64,000 nucleotides of DNA from Owenia fusiformis (lineage: Eukaryota > Annelida > Polychaeta > Sabellida > Oweniidae), in contig CAIIXF020000002.1 of NCBI GenBank assembly GCA_903813345.2, forward strand, positions 4,938,001 through 5,002,000. Reading direction: 5' to 3'. Shown here piece after piece: positions 62,301-64,000 of the stretch; position 1 is the stretch's first letter; every line of letters starts with the position of its first letter. A model generated the notes under the pieces. That model ran no database searches. It saw only the letters and a list, made by a program, of their open reading frames with translations, and had not been told where the DNA came from. The translations under genes and the position numbers were made by a program.

Positions 62301-63954
62301 GGGCTTTACATACAAAGCTAGTCATGGCACTCTGAAGGCGATCGGGGCGAGTTGCCTGTATGACTAGTACTTCCTCAAAGGGAGTGATACGTCGTGAGAT
62401 TGCTGATGGGAATTCCACTTCACACTGACTACTTCTGGAAAACTGCGACCATGTACCAGAATCTGAGAACTGAAGCTCATTGTACAACTGGGGCAGGATG
62501 GACTGCAATGAATACAAGGCATATGTTAGCAACTACATGTATAATGAAAGTGGAAGAGAACTACAATTCCATTTCATCTTGGCTACTCCTGGAAAACTGC
62601 GACCATGTACCAGAATCTGAGAATTGTAGCTCATTGTACAACTGGGGCAGGATGGACTGCAATATATGAGATAAGATTATAAAATTCAATGATCTTGTTT
62701 ATAAAATGCAAAATAGAAAAGAATTGAATCGCTTTTTAATTACCAAGTAATAAAGGAAACAGGTATGTATTTTAAGCTCTCATTATTTTTTTCAGACAAG
62801 GCATTAACATGCAATGTCACCACCTGCCATTTGTTACAGACGCTGAATGTTGAACACCAACTGCCAAACACCATCCACAGAAAAGTTGGAGTATATAAAA
62901 ATCAGATACTGTATAAGTGGTATTTAATCCGAGTGGTTAATTTTCCGAATGGTCAAATTTCATCATTTTCCTAATTTTAATTTTCCTAATGATAAGAAAC
63001 CTCCCATTGGATAACATTATAAAGACATTATTTCCGACATTTAATTTTCCGAACCTGGCAAAAGTTAGGAAATAGGCAAATTAAATGATTAGGCAAAATT
63101 ACCACTTATACAGTACTTCATTTAACTTTTAGTGAAAGACATGAATTACCTTTAAAGCTGCAACAGCTTGGATTCTTTCATCATCCACCCAATTCGGCTT
63201 GTCTCTTCCAACATCCTTTACATCAGCTACCATTAGCCCAACAAACATCTCCCATTCCTACAATATTCATGAATTTGTCAATATTATTTGCATCATTTTT
63301 TTTTATTGTTATTGTGTTTTATTTCAGTTTATAATAAAATCATATACATCAAATAAGATGGAAGACCCCCTAATGGGAGTATTATCCATATTACAACGTA
63401 AAATAATGAAAAAAAATTACAAAATGTCTACACACCACTGAACCCCATCTCCACCTCAGTCCCCCCCCACAACCACATGTACGATGCCTTTAGAAAAAGA
63501 ACAGTTGATCGAGTGCCAGAAATTTACATGATTTTACAGCTCATTTACAGCTCAAATGACTCCTTGGATCAAATGATCACTTTGATTCCAAATCTAGTCA
63601 GTGATCTGGAGATTCATTGAAAAATATCAATTTTTTTAAATGAATTTCTCAAAACACCTTTGACTATCAATGAACTGACTTTCTCACTTTTTTTGTCAAA
63701 AACATCAATTTGGTTCATTCTAAGAACACTTACAACATTAAAAAAGAAAAGGTCCAAAATTGACAATATTTTGACAAATTTTGACAAATCTTACTTACGT
63801 TTTCTTTGAATGACTCTGGATGCATGCCATGCACCATATGCATGGCAAACATCATTCTATCAGCCTTGAAGAGAGACCTACAGATGTACTCATATACCAA
63901 GTACTGTAGGTTTGAGATTAGAGTCTTGATCCTCATCTCAGTGCTGGATCCCTC
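50266..63954 (-). CDS. DYNC2H1: Cytoplasmic dynein-2 heavy chain, C-terminal 765 residues (15 exons; 5' part outside window)
   Basis: Exons, in transcript order: 63799-63954, 63150-63257, 62298-62502, 61926-62089, 61439-61564, 58890-59000, 58209-58364, 57934-58009, 57109-57308, 56439-56543, 54411-54527, 51770-51985, 51290-51489, 50659-50857, 50266-50424. All have GT-AG borders and matching phases; they sum to 2298 nt without a stop until TAG. The protein covers the AAA5/AAA6 part of the motor ring and the C-terminal domain: VLVIQATRPDRLQSAM, VLIVISPGADPSQELQELA, MGQGQAELA, NGDWLCLKNLHLVTAWLP, FRLWLTAEVHPKFP, RRNYIPQGWTKFYEFSLSDL, IYGGRVDN, and the dynein-2-specific ending (LEGCTFDG, SENQ.DSPSVS, NVPCGGN.DQW.QCGAAMFLK). 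DYNC2H1 is the retrograde intraflagellar-transport motor of cilia. No lesions are seen. Three exon edges are duplicated nearby, and one intron holds a fibrinogen-related gene. Confidence 0.97.
52753..52760 (+). promoter_or_regulatory. TATA box of the nested fibrinogen-related gene
   Basis: TATAAATA lies about 215 bp upstream of the favoured start codon of the intronless gene on the same strand. No other core element was identified. Confidence 0.4.
52967..53938 (+). CDS. Secreted fibrinogen-related protein with N-terminal PAN/apple-like domain, nested in a DYNC2H1 intron
   Basis: One uninterrupted exon, 323 codons from the favoured ATG (52967); an upstream in-frame ATG at 52880 would add 29 residues, but starting at MYFRILIFSLFNSALS gives a clean signal peptide. 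Then comes a PAN/apple-like segment (ECISECLKVITC ... NDSKCEL), then a fibrinogen C-terminal domain of about 205 residues: GCKALKDRRG, DGWTILQHRQDGTLDFNQT, YINGFDNGESENWLGLHRIH, the calcium-site DFDND, the Cys pair with GGGWWFDDDCSDDVMFNGVY, and GIHWGF. Such FReD proteins bind acetylated or other surface sugars in innate recognition in invertebrates; the ligand here is unknown. The early part of the domain is degenerate (DYYPI for the usual GVYTI). It lies antisense to, and wholly inside, the intron 51986-54410. The lack of introns suggests origin by retrocopy or loss of introns. A possible AATAAA occurs at 54367. Confidence 0.85.
   Translation: MYFRILIFSLFNSALSTHLSVPLARQENFLITRGEKFNTTDLVATLNVSLELECISECLKVITCAGVNFNGNDSKCELIKYKGIISNKTLDADWMSAHIGDYLENGCKALKDRRGDMEIDYYPILLDGSSEPILVLCYDGWTILQHRQDGTLDFNQTLDAYINGFDNGESENWLGLHRIHQITTSAQYVARLSVIDRNGASHFADYQTIHVSDETRNYECTLTDFIMGSVNDGYSILGKIFRTFDFDNDMSCGAQDGGGWWFDDDCSDDVMFNGVYQTNGSQTTGRGIHWGFTNNNGSESFLESTIMVIRKTDYEELFNLDLN
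54589..56051. repeat. Intronic ~150-bp tandem array rich in AGGTCA half-sites, inside a GTCACCACC-bounded repeat
   Basis: From about 54620 to 55920, eight to nine units built on GACCTTTTTTGACCTTGAGA, AGGTCATTGAAGGTCAAATG, AAATCTAAAGTCAGATTTGA, and ACATGTAGATGATTTTGAAA are repeated. The array is framed by ATGTCACCACCT (54589) and GGTGGTGACAT (56042), an inverted pair that also borders shorter relatives at 56625-56818 and 62797-62910 (both with GGCATTAACATG and TACAGACnCTGA). So the array seems to sit inside a dispersed element. It lies in the dynein intron between exons at 54527 and 56439. Confidence 0.8.
56625..56818 (+). repeat. Dispersed GGCATTAACATG...GTCACCAC repeat
   Basis: Shares GCATTAACATG, CACCACCTGCCATTT, TACAGAC, ACCATCCACA and TATAACAATATGTCACCA with the copies at 54573-56051 and 62797-62910. 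Intronic, non-coding. Confidence 0.65.
58919..61190 (-). repeat. 121-bp tandem array: dynein exon 5' half plus its 3' splice site, 19 copies
   Basis: The anchor GAGAATAGTGGGGAATTT (plus strand) recurs at 58920, 59041, 59162 and onward to 61098, always 121 bp apart: 19 copies. The first (58920-59000) is the 5' two-thirds of the functional exon 58890-59000. Each further unit has about 81 nt of that exon (LNSLQPKETFRLWLTAEVHP...) and about 40 nt of upstream intron including TTCTTTATTTCAG, so each keeps a usable-looking acceptor but none has the exon's donor. Most differences between units are third-position changes (CTC/CTT, CAG/CAA, ACA/ACT); a few are not (TGG to TGA near 60895 and 61015, TGG to TTG near 59566, GAG to GAC near 59792). 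The array fills the 2.4-kb intron between exons 61439-61564 and 58890-59000. Confidence 0.97.
62561..62656 (-). pseudogene. Partial duplicate of a DYNC2H1 exon with intact acceptor and early stop
   Basis: Lies 154 bp upstream (in transcript sense) of exon 62298-62502 and repeats its first 31 codons after an acceptor-like ATATATTGCAG. The first 26 codons differ from the parent at five places, all silent (CTT/CTA, CAG/CAA, AGA/AGG, AGT/AGC, CAG/CAA). Then residues diverge and a TAG follows at 62561-62563. The intron sequence around it is not alike, so the copy is not simply recent. If spliced in after exon 63150-63257, which ends in phase 0, it would end translation after 31 codons, as a poison exon would. 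Confidence 0.8.
62797..62910 (+). repeat. Dispersed GGCATTAACATG...GTCACCAC repeat, third copy
   Basis: AAGGCATTAACATGCAATGT, CACCACCTGCCATTT, TACAGACGCTGA and ACACCATCCACA match the other two intronic copies. After it (62915-63120) comes GTGGTA/TACCAC-bounded AT-rich sequence that folds weakly (ATACTGTATAAGTGGTA and TACCACTTATACAGTA). Confidence 0.65.
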
Positions 63955-64000
63955 CTGGAATATTCAGTAAAATCATTTAATTACAAAAGTATATATGTTT

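Overview
This is a stretch of AT-rich, intron-rich animal nuclear DNA, most likely from a marine invertebrate. The grounds are a cytoplasmic dynein-2 heavy chain gene with conserved metazoan exons and GT-AG introns, a fibrinogen-related secreted protein gene, an L-rhamnose/galactose (SUEL)-type lectin receptor gene, and a very high load of foldback and MITE-like elements. I cannot fix the phylum from the sequence. No prokaryotic operons, rRNA or convincing functional tRNA genes were seen.

Layout. 1-9.5 kb: repeat-rich DNA with a LINE 3' end, one copy (A) of a 1.45-kb element whose second copy (B) lies inverted at 22.9-24.4 kb, and two neighbouring foldback elements at 6.5-8.0 kb. 9.6-17.2 kb: a candidate promoter with four CACGTG boxes and a splice donor, followed by five exons of a spectrin-repeat gene that has kept its introns but carries frameshifts and stops (an unprocessed pseudogene, or a badly damaged allele or assembly). 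17.8-19.2 kb: a 33-bp minisatellite. 19.2-32.3 kb: intergenic, with several inverted-repeat elements including a 3.8-kb one. 32.4-43.8 kb (+): a three-exon gene for a type I membrane protein: signal peptide, SUEL-like lectin domain, transmembrane segment, and a cytoplasmic tail made of nine 10-residue repeats. Its 10-kb second intron is packed with foldback elements. 44-49.6 kb: more foldbacks and dispersed repeats.

49.6-64 kb (-): the last 15 coding exons visible (765 codons plus stop) of the dynein-2 heavy chain (DYNC2H1), the motor for retrograde intraflagellar transport. All exon phases agree and the reading frame is unbroken. A complete single-exon fibrinogen-related gene (+) sits inside one of its introns.

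The most unusual feature is in the dynein gene. Three separate exon edges have been copied locally. The 5' part of one exon with its 3' splice site is repeated 18 more times at exactly 121 bp. The last 99 bp around the stop codon is repeated five more times in the 3' UTR. The 5' part of a third exon is present once more upstream, differing from its parent over 26 codons only by silent changes. The foldback elements, several with visible target-site duplications, form the second theme.
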